Source of the DNA: Trichobilharzia szidati
Taxonomy: Eukaryota; Platyhelminthes; Trematoda; Strigeidida; Schistosomatidae
DNA length: 64,000 nucleotides
Assembly (NCBI GenBank): GCA_944472155.2
Contig: OX235273.1
Location: 106,724,582-106,788,581 of the forward strand
Direction of reading: 5' to 3'
Part shown: in pieces, positions 23,068 through 33,609 of the stretch
Layout of the letters: the number at the start of each line of letters is the position of its first letter
Numbering within the stretch: position 1 is the stretch's first letter
Position numbers and translations under genes: made by a program
Notes under the pieces: model-generated
Databases searched by the model: none
Told to the model about the DNA's origin: nothing
What the model saw: only the letters and a program-made list of their open reading frames with translations

Positions 23068-23400
23068 ACATTTCAACTACAGGCACACCACGCGGATGAT
23101 TTTGATGATGATGCTGTCAAAACCAGAACTAGAAAGTCAAAAGAGACCTTCACCCAATCTGAAACCATTTCGGAAATCTTCTACACTCCGCAAGGGCATA
23201 AATAACAAAGTTCAGATTCTCAGAACCAATGTTAATTCAGTCATTTCTTCTATTATATATGGTTCAGAGACTTGGCTCACGAGTTACCAAAAAGCAATTC
23301 TAACAGGCTACTGAAGAGTCTTATCAACACCTGACTTCATATGGAAGACCAGAAAGAGGCGCAATCATTGAACACCTGGTCGATAATGATCCCCTATGTC
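23068..23400 (+). mobile_element. LINE family A fragment
   Basis: The frame near 23190-23290 retains 'KGINNKVQILRTNVNS' and 'YGSETWLTSYQKAI', equal to the KNKIRIFNSNVKS...GSETW region of other copies. It is truncated at both ends. Confidence 0.65.
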
Positions 23401-23436
23401 TACAGCCTCCGCCCTTAAAATTATCCACAAGGCGAA

Positions 23437-23778
23437 AAGTGAGAAGTCGTGACCAGTAGGGTGCAGCAGGTCGGGTGTGAGGACAAATACTTGCCGAAGA
23501 CATTGGCTACCGGTTGTGATATATCGTGAATTGGCAGAAGTTAGAATTCATGGGCTGGCCATTGGATCGGGTCCCAGTGGCTTAATGGTATACGAGCTCA
23601 CCTTGTAACCAGAAGGTCCTGGGTTCGAGCCGCGGTTGGTGTGTACTGATGAAGAGTCCCCAACTAGGACGAAACAGCTGTCCAGTACTTCCAGGTTTTC
23701 CAATGGTTCTCTAACTGATGTCAGCTCATGATAAAATCCTGTAACCAATCAATCAAATCCCTACAAACCAACACTTGA
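23437..23778 (+). mobile_element. Family H hammerhead/tRNA-like element
   Basis: The body has a tRNA-like module: A-box-like 'gtggcttaatggtatacgag' at 23576-23595, anticodon-arm region 'caccttgtaaccagaagg', B-box-like 'gggttcgagcc' near 23621. Then a hammerhead motif at 23643-23688: stem I GTACTG/CAGTAC (6 bp), stem II GTCC/GGAC, conserved CGAAAC and palindromic ACAGCTGT. Aligned to the family the core reads ATGAAGA, so the C expected at position 3 is A. The 3' arm follows to 23778. Confidence 0.82.
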
Positions 23779-23784
23779 AAAGTA

Positions 23785-23930
23785 ATTTGCTCAAATCACT
23801 ACGTACCCTACTCTTTATTGCTGAAGCTTTGACCGTCGAAACAGAAAAGCCAGATCTCTGCATACAGAAAATGTTCGTTTAACCCCTCCAACTTTCATGG
23901 TCTTAATCCCTATATGCATGCTAAAGTGTG
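23785..23930 (+). mobile_element. PLE C-terminal coding fragment
   Basis: The translation 'LLFIAEALTVETEKPDLCIQKMFV' is the conserved end of PLE endonucleases. Its 5' side abuts the family H arm. Confidence 0.6.
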
Positions 23931-24125
23931 ATTATCGAAAATTACAGATGAATCGAATACACGTGTCAATGAAGAGACTGGTGGGTGAAATCACGCATGC
24001 CAAACCAATCTCTCCCTCCACAGTGCATACAGGCGCAAGGCTGACATGAAGGAGATAAGAGACTCTGAGAATCCAGCGGGGCCATTCAAACAGGATTGCA
24101 GATAACAGAACAAAATGGAAGATGC

Positions 24126-24475
24126 TCACTAGTGACTTCCTACAGGATGGAGTTTCCTGGAGTTCTAGTGAGAAGTCGTGACCAATGAGGTCAATCCAGT
24201 CAAATGTGATAATGGATGTCCCACCAATGACATTGGTTGGTGATCGTGCTAAATCCCGAATTGGTAGAGGTTAGAATTCATGGGTGAATCGGGTCCCAGT
24301 GGCTGAATGGTACACGAGCCATCTTGCCTTGTCACCGGAATGTCCTGGGTTCGAACGCTGGAGGTGGATGCGTACTGCCGATGATTCCCCAACTAGGACG
24401 AAACAGCTTTCCAGTACTCCTTGGGGGTCTTCAATGGTTCTCTAACTGATAACAATCCATGATCAACTCATCAAA
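24126..24475 (+). mobile_element. Family H hammerhead/tRNA-like element
   Basis: Full body start ('gctcactagtgacttcctacagg'), tRNA-like block 24295-24355 with B-box-like 'gggttcgaacg', and a hammerhead motif at 24372-24417. The motif has stem I GTACTG/CAGTAC, core CCGATGAT (position 4 U to C), CGAAAC intact and 'agctttcc' at the cleavage side. Family tail to about 24475. Confidence 0.82.
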
Positions 24476-24477
24476 AG

Positions 24478-25432
24478 AAATCTAATCTTTTTGATGTGGT
24501 TGTGTTCTCTGAGCTGGATAGTTAATTTGCGAAACTTTCATCACCCTACTAGGTGACGTCTCCAGCTTATACTTCAATTCGAGGAAGTGAGCTTTTAGAT
24601 TTCTCCACGAGTTTATTAATCATCTCTTCCAAAAGAATGCATATCCACGGAATTTCATCAAAAGACATATACCCCCCAGGCCAACCTATCAAACCAAAAG
24701 CCCCCAAGGAAAGCACAAAGAAAATAGACCTACCATATGTAAAGGACATCTCAGAAATCACTGCAAGACTCTTCAAACCTTTCAGAATTGACGTCGCACA
24801 CAAACCAACAAAATCACTTCACTCAATTCTATGTCAACCAAAAAACTCAACAGCGAAGGAAGATAAAACCAACATCATCTACAAAATAAATTATGGCGAC
24901 TGAGAAAAACACGACATTGGCCAAAGTGGACGTCCCGGTCTTCGTCTTCGTATCCACGAACATAAGCTGACCGTCTAAAGACATGACATCCACTCCCTCA
25001 TATCACTACATACAGACAACCAAGGACATCAATTCGACTGGGACAACGTTCAAATATTAGACAGAGGAAACACCAAGAATGCTAGAGAATTTTTAGAAGC
25101 CTCGTATTTAAGTGAATTGTCAATCAATAGACACATCGAAATAGACAAAATTTATCAACCGATAAGAAAGAAACGTCACACACAAAGGGTCAAAGTTCAA
25201 GCCAAAGAAACAATGAGTGACAATACAAGTAACCTAGAAGGTGTGAAAACACACAAAAACAACCAATCACATCTAAGGTCATCGGGAGAGATGATTAATA
25301 AACTCGTGGAGAAATCTAAAAGCTCACTTCAAATTGAAGTATGCGCTGAAGATGTCACCCAGCTTCGCAACTTAACTATCCAGCTCAGAGAACACAACCA
25401 CATCAAAATCATCCACCTGAGCTACAAATCTT
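24478..25432 (+). pseudogene. Fold-back PLE with GIY-YIG endonuclease relic
   Basis: The short left arm 24487-24630 is antisense to 25295-25412. It contains the hammerhead-like core at 24534-24566 (stem TCACC/GGTGA in sense). The frame 24553-24903 includes 'KAPKESTKKIDLPYVKDIS' and 'ITARLFKPFRIDVAH'. Then comes a decayed GIY-YIG start with 'HDIGQSGRPGLRLRIHEH' in a second frame, and a C-terminal stretch to 25467. It closely resembles 59865-61095. Confidence 0.78.
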
Positions 25433-26790
25433 CTCCATCATATCGTCGTCGTCGGTTTTCGACATAGAACTTTGCACATATGTGCGGCAGTTCAAGTCGC
25501 CACAATCTATATAGCACGCAAAGCAAGAGAAGGAAGTAGAAGAAATGCATAATATAGACAGTAAACAGAGGTGTGAGCCAAAGGAGTAGTAATAACGGAG
25601 AACAAAACAGTTTCATTGGAAATCATAAGTCACAAGGAGTGGATGCATCTGCGCCACTGAGAACGATTTTGAGCCATGTCACCAATTGTTTCCAACCATT
25701 GGTTTTTACCATCCCGAGGGCCCCAACCAGGAAGTCTACATCTTCCTACGTGGCTTAGATTAACTGTTGTGGATTTCATTGATTGGTGCCATGTTATCGT
25801 TTGACCGCCGCTAGCTCTTTTCCAGCCTGGCCCTATATCACCTAACATTGCCCATTGTCGAGGAAGGCGATGACTAGGCATACGTAACACATGTCCTAAC
25901 CATCTCAGTCAAAGTAATTTCACCGTTTCGTCGACTGATTTCCCCTCCTTACCTAGCACTCGACTTGAAGCCTAACGTCAATATTGCTCACCTTATTATA
26001 CCACTTCACGCGGGAGATAGAACGTAGACACCTATGATCGAAGACAGCTAATCTTTTCATGTCTTCCACTCTCAATGGCCAGGTCTCACAGCCATAAAGG
26101 AGGACGGAGCGGACTGTTGAGCAGTACACACGCCCTTTGGTCGATAGCCAGTCGGATATCGCGTCTACGCCAGAGACGGCGTAAACTGGCGTATGCGAAC
26201 CTAGCCCTCTGTATTCGTGCTGAGATTTCGTCTGAGATCAACCCGTTGGGGCTGATGGTACTTCCCAAGTAATTGAAGCGGTCAACGTGTTCTACCACTT
26301 CGCTTCCTATTTCTAATCTAGGGGTCAATGAAGTCCAATCCTGCAGCATCATCTTACATTTTACAGGGGCGAATAGCATGCCAAACATACGGAGATTGTT
26401 GCTCAGGGTGTTCAGTAGACTCTGCATTTTGTCAGAGTCCTCGCCTAGAAGGACTATATCATCCGCATATTCTAAGTCAACGAGATTCTTCCCTGGTAGC
26501 AAGTCAATCCCTGAGTCGCTGAAGTGTGATAGGGTTAAGTCCATTAGTACATCTATGATGAAATTGAATAGGAATGGGGATAATGGGCATCCTTGACGGA
26601 CGCCACTAGTCGTCACCACTTCAGATGACAACTCGCCATAAGCCCTCACTTGGCTGCATGAGTACGAGTAGAGTGCCTTAATCAGTGCAATGTATTTTCT
26701 CGGTATTCCCTTTACAGCCAAGCATCACCAGAGAACCTCACGGTCGACAGAATCGAATGCCGCCTTTAGGTCAAGAAATATAATATAATA
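25433..26790 (-). pseudogene. LINE family B (RTE-like) reverse transcriptase, 5' truncated
   Basis: The 211-residue frame (26086-26721) carries RT motifs 'YSCSQVRAYGELSSEVV', SGVRQGCPLSPFLFNFII, and the catalytic LEYADDIVLLGEDSDKM box, then '[19 protein letters not shown]' and a '[11 protein letters not shown]' helix. A frameshift near 26150 breaks the C-terminus, which resumes at 25630-25890 ('LRMPSHRLPRQWAML'). The 3' UTR ends at about 25440 in a GTC-type short repeat. It is almost the same as 38745-40095. It is truncated at about 26780 ('gaaatataatataatatag'). Confidence 0.9.
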
Positions 26791-26895
26791 TAGAAATATA
26801 ATCCCTACAAACCAACCAATGGAAGATGCAATGTTGAAGCCCTATGTTTCACACTTGGAACCCGAGGGAATAATAATAGTAATGAACGATAACTT
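26791..26895 (+). mobile_element. Short LINE family A 3' end
   Basis: Contains 'gaagccctatgtttcaca' and 'cccgagggaataataatag', the sense 3' terminus of family A, preceded by a family H tail trace ('atccctacaaaccaacc'). Confidence 0.5.
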
Positions 26896-26962
26896 ATTTC
26901 TTGTCAATATTTTTATTTGGCACCTTAATTCAAAGAACGAAAAACAAATGGTAATAATGATA

Positions 26963-26992
26963 GTGAGTAAGTAAGTAAGTAAGTAAGTAATA
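26963..26992. repeat. (AAGT)n microsatellite
   Basis: About seven AAGT/GTAA units. Confidence 0.9.
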
Positions 26993-27983
26993 ATAATGAT
27001 AATGAGATGTAAGTAGGGAGAGAGAAGGAGAGAAAGGGAGAAATAACTGAACACACTACAATATGTATATATTAGGTTATATAATTACAACAGCCTCATG
27101 ACAAGAAAGACAGGATGTAGCACCTCTTTCTCTCTCTCCCTCTGTCTCTACATATGATTGCGCAATAAACTAAAGTGAAATATATAACGTAACCAGAAAT
27201 TAAAATTAAATTAAAAAATAATAGTAATAGTAATGATAATAATAATAAATAATCTGGAAATAATGAAACACCACTAACAACAATTAATCTGAGAACAAAC
27301 AAACAAACAAAATAAATGGGGAGGACATAAAAAGAGGAAAATACGTATATATCTGTGAGTAATCTCATAAACCAAAAGAAAAATGTTTTTATATCTAGAA
27401 GATATTAGATAGTGAAAAGAAATGAATCTCTCAGTTGTATATATGTGTGTGTGGTGGGGCGCAGAGCAGGGTGTAGCTACCTAGCTAGTTAGATAGTTTG
27501 GGCGGAGGCTAGAAATGAGCTGTGAAACAACATATATATATATATATATATGGCTAGAGTGTTAATGTGAATGTTTCGACATTTATTCGCCGTCGTCGAT
27601 ATGCACATCGTCTTCATTGAAGCCTTGGAATTAATGCATACACAGAGAGAGGGTTAGAGTTAGTGTCAGTAAGAGAGGGAAAGAGGCGAGAAAAGGCAGA
27701 CGGAAGGTGACAAATAATACATGAAAGCACGAATACTGTTCAAAACCACTATAAAGCAATAATAATAATAATTTCTCAAATGGAAGATACAGAGGAAACA
27801 ACTACTCTCTTCTTCTATAACACGTCAAGTATTATAAGATTATGAAAGATTAGGGTAGTGTAGTGTAGTGTAGTGTGATAATCGAGGGAAACTGACTAAA
27901 ATTTATACACAAACATACATATCTGTATACAACATAATACTCTTAACTATAAGAATACGTATCTATGCATCATCTGTTAAAAA
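26993..27983. other. AT- and purine-rich 3' flank of the lipase gene
   Basis: Low-complexity sequence: purine-rich 27010-27045, pyrimidine-rich 27120-27150, AAT repeats at 27220-27250, GT run at 27445, (TA) run at 27532-27551, TAGTG repeat at 27848-27872. The 3' UTR of the minus-strand lipase presumably lies here. I could not pick a polyadenylation site with confidence. Confidence 0.5.
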
Positions 27984-28310
27984 TTATTCAACATCCTGTG
28001 AACTAGGCGAGAAAGTTGGTGATAATGATGATGATGATGAGGATGACTGTGGTGGTGGTGATGCTGATGCTGGTGATGGAGCTGGAGCTGGAGATGACAA
28101 TGTTTCGGGTTTATAACATTCATTCAACAAATTATTTAATATTTGCATACAAATTTTATTAGCATTTTGAAATTCTGGACCTAATAGACAAAAATTAAGA
28201 AATGCATGTGGTAAATCTTCTAGTACACGAACATCAACCAGGATGTCTAGCTTGGATACACGTTTTGCCAATTCTAGAGCATCATCCAGGAATGGATCGA
28301 ATTGGGAACA
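27984..28310 (-). CDS. LIPE: Hormone-sensitive lipase, last coding exon
   Basis: The acceptor 'ttttctag' precedes 28310 and the frame opens CSQFDPFLDDALELAKRV. It continues through 'VRVLEDLPHAFLNFCLLGPEF' and ends at TAA (27984-27986). In the LIPE family DP.LDD holds the catalytic Asp and EDLPH.F the catalytic His of the Ser-Asp-His triad of this intracellular neutral lipid esterase. Both are intact here. The tail is rich in Pro, Ala and Ser and ends SSQDVE, which is divergent. The exon begins in phase 0 and fits the phase-0 donor of the exon at 31593. The first triad residue (Ser in GDSAG) is not in the window. Confidence 0.93.
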   Translation of the reverse strand, partial: CSQFDPFLDDALELAKRVSKLDILVDVRVLEDLPHAFLNFCLLGPEFQNANKICMQILNNLLNECYKPETLSSPAPAPSPASASPPPQSSSSSSSLSPTFSPSSQDVE

Positions 28311-28439
28311 CTAGAAAAGAGACAGACAGAAAGAAAAACACAAGAGAAGTCAGAGATCATAAGCATACGTTAAAATATCATTTTTTTAATGTAGGCATTA
28401 AGAAAAGGTTAAGCATAACAAGGCGAACAGTATTGTTTG

Positions 28440-28690
28440 GTTGACGACAGTGGTTAGCCGTGCGGAATCCAAGAGGCGCATTCTGTCCGGTTTGGAACTC
28501 TTCATCTGAATGTACCTCCCTATATATCACCACATCAAACACCAAAGTGTTATCCACTAGGCGGCTATTGAGTAATGAGAGTGATCTCTTGTGTGCAACG
28601 GATATCCCCGACCGAAGGTTGCTACCTTGACATATCTCAATGACTCAAAGAGCTACCTACACTAGATGGGATGAATGTTCCTGCAGGTAC
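28440..28690 (-). mobile_element. Smα-type SINE with decayed hammerhead
   Basis: The minus strand has a tRNA-like block around 28555-28600 ('gccgcctagtggataacac'), then a hammerhead relic near 28468-28523: stem I side 'ggtacattcag', 'atgaagagttcc', 'cggacagaatgcgcc', 'cttggattcc'. This is the Smα arrangement, but GAAA has become CAGAA. It sits in the last lipase intron. Confidence 0.75.
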
Positions 28691-28749
28691 TATCAGACCA
28701 GAAAGGTAGATCGGATAGGGGTTACATTCAAAGTAATTATCATAATATG

Positions 28750-28910
28750 AAGTGACACTACTGGCAAAAATACCACGAAGTATTCAACAGCTGCTTGGGA
28801 CTGTCTTCATCAGTGTGTACCAAAGATTCTATCAAGGGCATCGAACCCGGAACCTTCAGATCACGAGACCACTCATTTTGCTGACGACAGAGGATAAAAC
28901 AGCAGTGAGG
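28750..28910 (-). mobile_element. tRNA-like SINE fragment with truncated hammerhead
   Basis: The minus strand shows a B-box-like 'gggttcgatgccc' and 'cactgatgaagacagtccc' joined directly to 'aagcagctgttgaatac'. This looks like a family H hammerhead that lost its stem II. Confidence 0.5.
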
Positions 28911-29049
28911 TGTCCCCCTCAGATAACTAGCTGCTTCTCGGCTTTGGTGACGGGAGATACAAAAAGTCGACCGCCAAAATTGTACATCCCGATTTACCTT
29001 GCAGCAGTCTGTAGCCAGCAGTAAGATCCAAAATACAGGACACAAATCT

Positions 29050-29275
29050 AAAAACTAATCTTAAATAGACCATGTGTGTATTAGATAGTTGGAGGCAATC
29101 GGCAGGAAACCTTGCTTGACTTAGGTTTCGTGCTAGTTGGCATTCATCAGCAAGGCGTATCTGCAACCACCTTGAAGGAACTCATGTCCCTTCTGAGATT
29201 CGAATCCGCGTCACCCAATGCTGAAGACAGTGACATTACCACTAAGCTATTCGAGCCAGAAATTGCCTTTTTATG
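29050..29275 (-). mobile_element. tRNA-like SINE (family D)
   Basis: The minus strand has A-box-like 'tagcttagtggtaatgtcac' and B-box-like 'ggattcgaatctc', followed by a body shared with 57840-58025 ('caaggtggttgcagatacgcc'). It is a separate family from H and G. Confidence 0.65.
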
Positions 29276-29371
29276 TACAGTTGCCCAACAACACTGTTGA
29301 GGTAATTTTCAATTTCGGATGTTATTAATTTTGGATGGAACGACATGGATTTATCGACGCAGAATAATGTT

Positions 29372-30565
29372 ATTGATATAAGGATAAAACTTGGGGACTG
29401 TGGTAGTAAAGTATAATTCCATTATAGATAAAATTTTATTTTGATAAAATCAAACAGTGTTGTTATATAGAAATATTTACTGATGACCAATGTTCGAGTA
29501 CAATTTATTACTGCTGATAATCATATCAACGTACTCACATAACTGTCTTCCTCCATTTATATTAGACATTTGAATAAAATCAATATAAGACATGCGTGAA
29601 ACAGAATGGAAGATAAGGTACATTCGGAAATAATATTAGTTTTATCAATGAAATACAATGGGATGGGAAATAAGATGAGTGTTGTTAGTCAATAAGATGG
29701 GAAATAAGATGTTTTTATAGTAAAATAAATAAATAACTTGTTAGAACGTGAATTGAAACACATTTTAACGTTATTTATTATTATTATCCTCTGATTTGAC
29801 TGGTGATAGTAATATCTTCCATATCTCTGGTGTTTGTGTTGAGTCACTTCTGTTGCATGTGTTGCGTTGGGTGCAGACTCAATGAACCAGGATTCAGTAA
29901 TCCATCTCTATCTATCTCCACCTTCCTAGATTAACACCTTATTGTGCGTTAATGCATACAGTGCGATTGCTGAGTTTTTTCTAAATTACTTATCTTCGTG
30001 GGGTCAATTATTCTAACCTTAGCCAGTAAATTCTTATGTTCTGATAATCTCACTACTCCTGATCTACTAGTTTGACCTATGTAGTTGACCTCGCTCACAG
30101 TCAGTGTAAGGTGATTTGTAAATAATATTATTTTGTTTAATCGGGTCAACCAGCTCCTTTAGTCTACAGAGCTTATCTCACATCATAATATTATAACAAG
30201 CTATTTATTTTACTATAAAAACATCTTATTTCCCATCTTATTGACTAACAACACTCGCCTTATTTCCCATCCTATTGTATTTTATTGACAACACTAATAT
30301 TATTTCCGAATGTACTTTATCTTCCTTTATGTTTCACCCAAGTCTTATATTGATTTTTATTCATATGTCCAATCATAAGTTTTTTTACTCATGTATATAA
30401 ACGAAGCAAGAAAGTTGTGGGAATAGTGCCTTGATATGATTATGAGTAGTAGTGTATAAATTGTGCTCGAAACGTGGAAATCAGTAAATATTACTCACTG
30501 TGTACCAACACTGTGTGATTTTATCAAAATAAAATTTTTACACCCATAATGGAACAATAGTGATA
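29372..30565. mobile_element. Fold-back PLE (family X) with GIY-YIG relic
   Basis: The left arm 29372-29760 is the inverted counterpart of 30190-30605, including 'ccattat' plus a Ca-terminal 'aaaattttattttgataaaatca' tract, 'aaatatttactgatga', and 'aataaaatcaatataagacat'. In the middle, the minus frame 29949-30149 reads 'EVNYIGQTSRSGVVRLSEHKN', a GIY-YIG nuclease start. The arms are shared by the copies at 30566, 42549 and 62377. It lies in the last lipase intron (28311-31592). Confidence 0.75.
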
Positions 30566-31310
30566 TAAGTATAAAACTTGGGCACTATGGTAGAGTATAA
30601 CTCCATTATGGATATGATTTTATTTTGATAAATCACGCAGTGTAATACAGTAATATTAACTGATGACCACGTTACGAGCACAAATTATTACTGCTCATAA
30701 TCATATCAAGTTACTCACACAACTTTTTTTCCTTCATTTATATACATGTGTGGAATTGACTAGATATTTGAATAAAAATCAATTAACACACAACCACACA
30801 ATAGCATGGTGGGAGAGGGTTAAGATTCTAAGAAGTAATCTATGTAGGTGGAGAGATTGATTACTGAATTCTGCCTGGTTCATCGAGTCTACACACCCAA
30901 CACACGCAACAGAAATGACTCAATGCAAATACCAGAAATATGGAAGATATTATTACCACCAGTCAGTCAAATCAGAAGAGGATAATAAATAATCTTAAAA
31001 TTCTATTTCAATTCACGTACATCAGAGCATTATAACAAGTTACTTATTATGACTATCAAAACATTCGTCTTATTTCCCATCTGATTGTAATTGATCAATA
31101 ACACTCATATTATTATTATTATTTCTGAATGTACATTATCCCATATTGATTTTTATTCCATGTATATAAACGACAGAAAAAGTTGTGTGAGTGACTTGAT
31201 ATGATTATGAGTAGCAGTAGTTTGTGCTCGAAACGTCATCAGTTAATATTACGGTATAACACTGTGTGATTTATCAAAATAAAATTTTACACCCATAATG
31301 GAACAATAGT
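30566..31310. mobile_element. Non-autonomous fold-back element (family X)
   Basis: Inverted arms 30594-30785 and 31135-31308 surround a middle segment that matches, in opposite orientation, 29790-29935. No nuclease frame is left. It adjoins the previous copy with the shared outer phrase 'tataaaacttgggcactatgg'. Confidence 0.72.
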
Positions 31311-31592
31311 GTTTTCGCTGTCTTTGGAGCGCTTTTTGTAACGTTTTGTACGTGTCTCAAGGTAATTTCGGATAGTTATACAATAGGATGTAAAGATCAA
31401 TTTCATGCGTTCATACCACAACAAGTCAGTATTAATCGTTACAACATCGTCGATACACACAAAAAAATTAAAAAGCTTGAAGCCGTGTGCTTCACTTGAA
31501 ACGTTAGGAATGGAAAAAAAAACAGCAACTGAATCTGAATTTATATGTAGATAACTGCATGAAGATTAAACTATATACACATATAAACTTAC

Positions 31593-31852
31593 AACAATAG
31601 CCATAGGCGGCAGTTTCCGGAGCATATCGTCTGACGCCAAATACGGAGACATATAGGCATCTTGAGATAAGGGGATATTTCGAACACGATTTAAATCCGT
31701 AGGCGGTCGACAAGGCAGATGATTATTGCCAGCAGAGTGTCTCTCGTCAGTAGAGCAATCATTAGAATAGTGTAAACTCTCTTGAGGTAGATAATAATTT
31801 CCTGGTGCTGTACTACAACAACTTGATGGATTCGAATTGTAATTGTGTGATT
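31593..31852 (-). CDS. LIPE: Hormone-sensitive lipase, penultimate coding exon
   Basis: Acceptor 'ctgtatag' at 31853-31860, donor GTAAGT at 31587-31592. The exon starts in phase 1 (the last two bases of a split Glu codon) and ends in phase 0. It encodes a Ser/Asn-rich linker ('ESHNYNSNPSSCCST') and then 'SQDAYMSPYLASDDMLRKLP', followed by PMAIV. This is the conserved strand-turn leading to the catalytic Asp in LIPE ('NPFMSPLLA..SMLK.LPP' in mammals). It joins directly to CSQFDP of the last exon. The Ser-rich part belongs to the regulatory module where mammals carry phosphorylation sites. Confidence 0.93.
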
Positions 31853-32439
31853 CTATACAGAAACAGAAAGAATAAAATAATACAGTTAGGCAAATAATAC
31901 ACACCTAGTTTTGTCTAATTTTGCTCAAAACCTTAAAAATAACTATTTAAGGGGTTATCGAGCACTGGCGTGAGACCTTTGTTTTTCCCTCTGTTTGGAT
32001 TTCTGGATTCCTATTGGCTGTTACTTTTATTGCTTCACTGAATTACTGCATTTTCAAGGTCATTCCGACCGTTTATATACAGAGTTCCTATTCAGCATTT
32101 TGACTGTTGTCTGAGACAGTAAAAGCTCTTTTATTCGAAGTCTGGCCTTTTCTTTTGTCTTTGTGTGTTGTTGTTGCTGACGTCCGATTAGGAGAGATTA
32201 GCCAACGCATTAAGTTAGTATTCGGTCAAATTCCGCTAGGTTGTAGTTTGAGTCATAACACAGCTAATCAGTAAGTGATCACATCAAAAGGAAATGGAAA
32301 CCTCTTTGAGAAGTCGTGGAAGCAGACTGAAGTGAAAACAGAGAACTTACGGCAACGGAGAACTGTTAGTAGTGTGGCTCTATATTCCACTCGGAACGCA
32401 AACAATGAATGAATAATATTAATATACTTCACCATCAAT

Positions 32440-32770
32440 TAGTAGTGTTCTCTGAGCGGGTTGGTTTAGTTGTGGGGCTTTCATCGTCCTTCTGGACAAC
32501 ATCCCCCTTCAGCGCAATTTTTAGCATAAAGTGAAATGATTTAAATTTTTTTTTCCATGAGTGATAGAATTGCGTCTCCTGGTAACCATCATTTTCTATT
32601 GACTTAGATCTTAAACTTTCTGGTCACATGATCTACTTTTTATTAGTTGGTATATTTAGTGTATATTAACATGTTTGTTAATTGCATATTCGTTTGAGTA
32701 CCAGGCTTCTAGGAATTCTCTGACAGTTTTGATGTTTCCTCTGTCTAAAATTTCGACATTATCCCACCAT
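32440..32770 (-). mobile_element. PLE 3' end with hammerhead-like core
   Basis: Antisense UTR resembling 20475-20760 and 57240-57560. At 32477-32513 the minus strand reads GCTGAAGG, then arms TTGTCC/GGACGA around AGAA, then TGAAAGC. Confidence 0.7.
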
Positions 32771-32869
32771 CATCGTTAAGTTCTTCGAAAAGAATACACA
32801 GAATTTTAAGGCATCAAAGCGTGATTCTACTCGACGTTTCGTTGTATATTCTTTAGCTTCTTCGTCAGA

Positions 32870-33148
32870 ATTGTTGTTAACATGAATACCAACAGTCGAG
32901 AGTGGGTACACTTTGGTCTTGCTCACGAAATACTCTCATGTGACCACATGCGTTCAGAGCCTTGTCATCAAGCAACAGGGATAGATACACACAGAGGAGG
33001 CGAAATTAGGTAGTTTGTGCCTATTTCTTGATCGTAAAATAGGGGTGGTAGTAGTGACGGGATAACGTAACTCTGCTGCACTGAAAGCTCTTTCTTTAGC
33101 ACACCGTATAGACAGTGAGCATAATGTTGATATGTTAGTACAGCACTT
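32870..33148 (-). pseudogene. PLE linker fragment, antisense part of an inverted pair
   Basis: The minus frame reads 'AKERAFSAAELRYPVTTTTP', 'NRHKLPNFASSVCIYP', equivalent to KAFPAAELRCVFKTTPILSS...LTNFASSMCIYQF at 1721. It stops where a sense fragment of the same gene begins. Confidence 0.65.
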
Positions 33149-33305
33149 TAGGTCATTTATCACATTCCAACTAATCTTAATTTTGCTTTACGAGTTCGTC
33201 TTCTACGTACAACTGAAGTCATCGGAATCCACCAGAAGAAGCCAAACCTTCGTACAACTACTTTCCTTACCTTGGCTATCGTTGCATGAATATATAAACG
33301 TGACT
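33149..33305 (+). pseudogene. PLE C-terminal fragment, sense part of an inverted pair
   Basis: Contains 'catttatcacattccaactaatcttaa', parallel to 2030-2060, and decayed C-terminal coding to about 33290. With the preceding antisense piece it forms a fold-back PLE without an intact nuclease. Confidence 0.6.
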
Positions 33306-33608
33306 ACTTCGTCCCCCTCCCCCTAAACCTTTAAAAATTATAATTGTTCAAATTATTTTATTTCTCTTTAATTACCCATTACGCAAATGACCCAAACACT
33401 CGCTTATATTCCTTAATTACTCTTCATTTTTCCAAAATTATGCATTATGCAATCCACTTGTTGCAACCATTTCTATCCTTTAATTGCGTGTATTAATTTT
33501 CTTCGTTAATTATCACCCCATTGACATGTTGATACTGATTAATTATTGTTAACAAACACATCAGTGCCACTTGATTGGTAAAATGTTGTGTATTGTAATA
33601 AAAATGCT
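33306..33608 (+). mobile_element. Probable PLE 3' UTR
   Basis: AT-rich, non-coding, directly after PLE coding relics. Called from context only. Confidence 0.35.
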
Positions 33609-33609
33609 A

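Noticed and set aside
28202..28444. Plus-strand frame opposite the last lipase exon
   Set aside because: Antisense shadow of a well-supported exon with conserved motifs on the minus strand.
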